Positions 63,529 to 64,000 of a stretch of 64,000 bases of DNA are shown here, in pieces. Below the pieces are notes generated by a model, which saw only the letters and a list, made by a program, of their open reading frames with translations, was not told the DNA's origin and did no database searches. Source of the stretch: Janthinobacterium sp. J1-1 (GTDB taxonomy: Bacteria; Pseudomonadota; Gammaproteobacteria; Burkholderiales; Burkholderiaceae_D); contig NZ_CP132339.1 in the NCBI RefSeq assembly GCF_030944405.1, positions 2,108,001-2,172,000 of the forward strand. The letters run 5' to 3'. The position numbers and the translations under genes were made by a program. Numbering within the stretch: position 1 is the stretch's first letter; the number at the start of each line of letters is the position of its first letter.

Positions 63529-64000
63529 TCATGTGCCGCGCTGGGCATGGCGCAGCAGCGCCCACAGCATGGCCATCGGGAACACCAGCATGATGATGCC
63601 GATATTCAAGGTGAGCGAACTGGTGGTCAGGCCGAAGATGCTGTAGCAGGTGCACAGCACCACGCCGCCCAGCGCAAACGGGTGGCCGCTGGCCGCGCCG
63701 TGGCGCAGGGCGCGCGCAAACAGGCAGAAGGGTAACAGGAGCAGGCCGAACAGGGCCAGCAGGCCCAGCGTGCCGCGCTTGACCAGCACGTCGAGATAGT
63801 CATTGTGCGCATTGGTGATGCTCAGGGAGGCTGCGTTGAGCTTGCCTTGGGCGACCATCGCCTGTTTTTCTGCCATGTAACCGTTGCGTCCCATGCCCAG
63901 CACCGGGTTTTCGGATGACAAGTGCCACGCCGTGCGCCACATCACGAAGCGTTGTCCGATCGACGTGCCGGCATTGCTGGCATCGTTGAATTTTTCCACT
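63529..64000 (-). CDS. O-antigen ligase / polymerase family protein, C-terminal part
   Basis: The gene runs off the right edge; the visible 156 residues are the C-terminal part. A periplasmic segment with RFVMWRTAWHLSSENPVLGM, then AHNDYLDVLVKRGTLGLLAL, the conserved Wzy_C/WaaL H-N-D-Y region, is followed by two or three membrane segments and a basic end (RHAQRGT). Such proteins ligate or polymerise O-antigen in the periplasm. Confidence 0.85.
   Translation of the reverse strand, partial: VEKFNDASNAGTSIGQRFVMWRTAWHLSSENPVLGMGRNGYMAEKQAMVAQGKLNAASLSITNAHNDYLDVLVKRGTLGLLALFGLLLLPFCLFARALRHGAASGHPFALGGVVLCTCYSIFGLTTSSLTLNIGIIMLVFPMAMLWALLRHAQRGT

Overview
The chromosomal part (34.2-64 kb) is GC-rich betaproteobacterial DNA. 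Its gene content (dnaE, trhO, wzm/wzt, mipA, a KaiC-like ATPase, DUF4265 and VirK/YbjX proteins) fits Oxalobacteraceae, perhaps Janthinobacterium, Massilia or Duganella. That placement rests on family recognition alone.

Layout. (1) 1-3966: the right end of an integrative conjugative element of the Tn4371 type, with trbL (partial), trbF, trbG, trbI and a DUF2274 gene. (2) 3967-15850: a complete-looking filamentous prophage (prophage 1). It has integrase, repressor-like gene, small HTH gene, Rep, ssDNA-binding protein, tiny coat-like genes, major coat, pIII-like and pVI-like genes, Zot/pI and a secretin. Its right end carries a two-gene cargo resembling AbiL (AAA ATPase plus RloB/TOPRIM-like protein). 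(3) 15851-34192: a second, related filamentous prophage (prophage 2), bounded by 48-bp copies of a tRNA-Met(CAT) 3' half. Four insertion sequences break it: a 1.6-kb IS3-like element and an IS66 element in the integrase, and two inverted copies of one 1253-bp IS3 element in the adsorption and secretin genes. At the cargo position it has a ParA-like ATPase. (4) 34.2-41 kb: an unknown gene, an orphan VapB-like antitoxin, FKBP isomerase, KaiC-like ATPase with a receiver protein, HAD phosphatase, DUF4265, a Crp/Fnr regulator and a small Cys-rich protein. (5) 41-50 kb: DEAD-box helicase, then a polysaccharide locus (GT2, rfbD, possible rfbA remnant, wzm, wzt, and a methyltransferase/glycosyltransferase fusion). 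(6) 50-64 kb: trhO, dnaE, small stress and envelope genes, two two-component systems, a GT9 glycosyltransferase and a partial O-antigen ligase.

How the mobile parts fit. Both prophages share the tRNA-Met integration core but have different flanking arm repeats: two GTTCAAC half-sites in prophage 1 and two GTCAAC half-sites in prophage 2. The core-to-arm spacing on the right is about the same in both (91 and 94 bp). Prophage 1 lacks its left core; conjugative-element DNA begins about 15 bp outside its left arm repeat. The simplest reading is that the conjugative element inserted into the left end of prophage 1, leaving the left core and the intact tRNA gene beyond the window.

Most notable observations: a hairpin with a conserved TAATAA loop inside both rep genes, with one compensatory base-pair change that alters the protein; a shared cargo slot after the secretin (AbiL-like versus ParA-like); and a 153-residue membrane protein inserted in the tiny coat genes of prophage 2.
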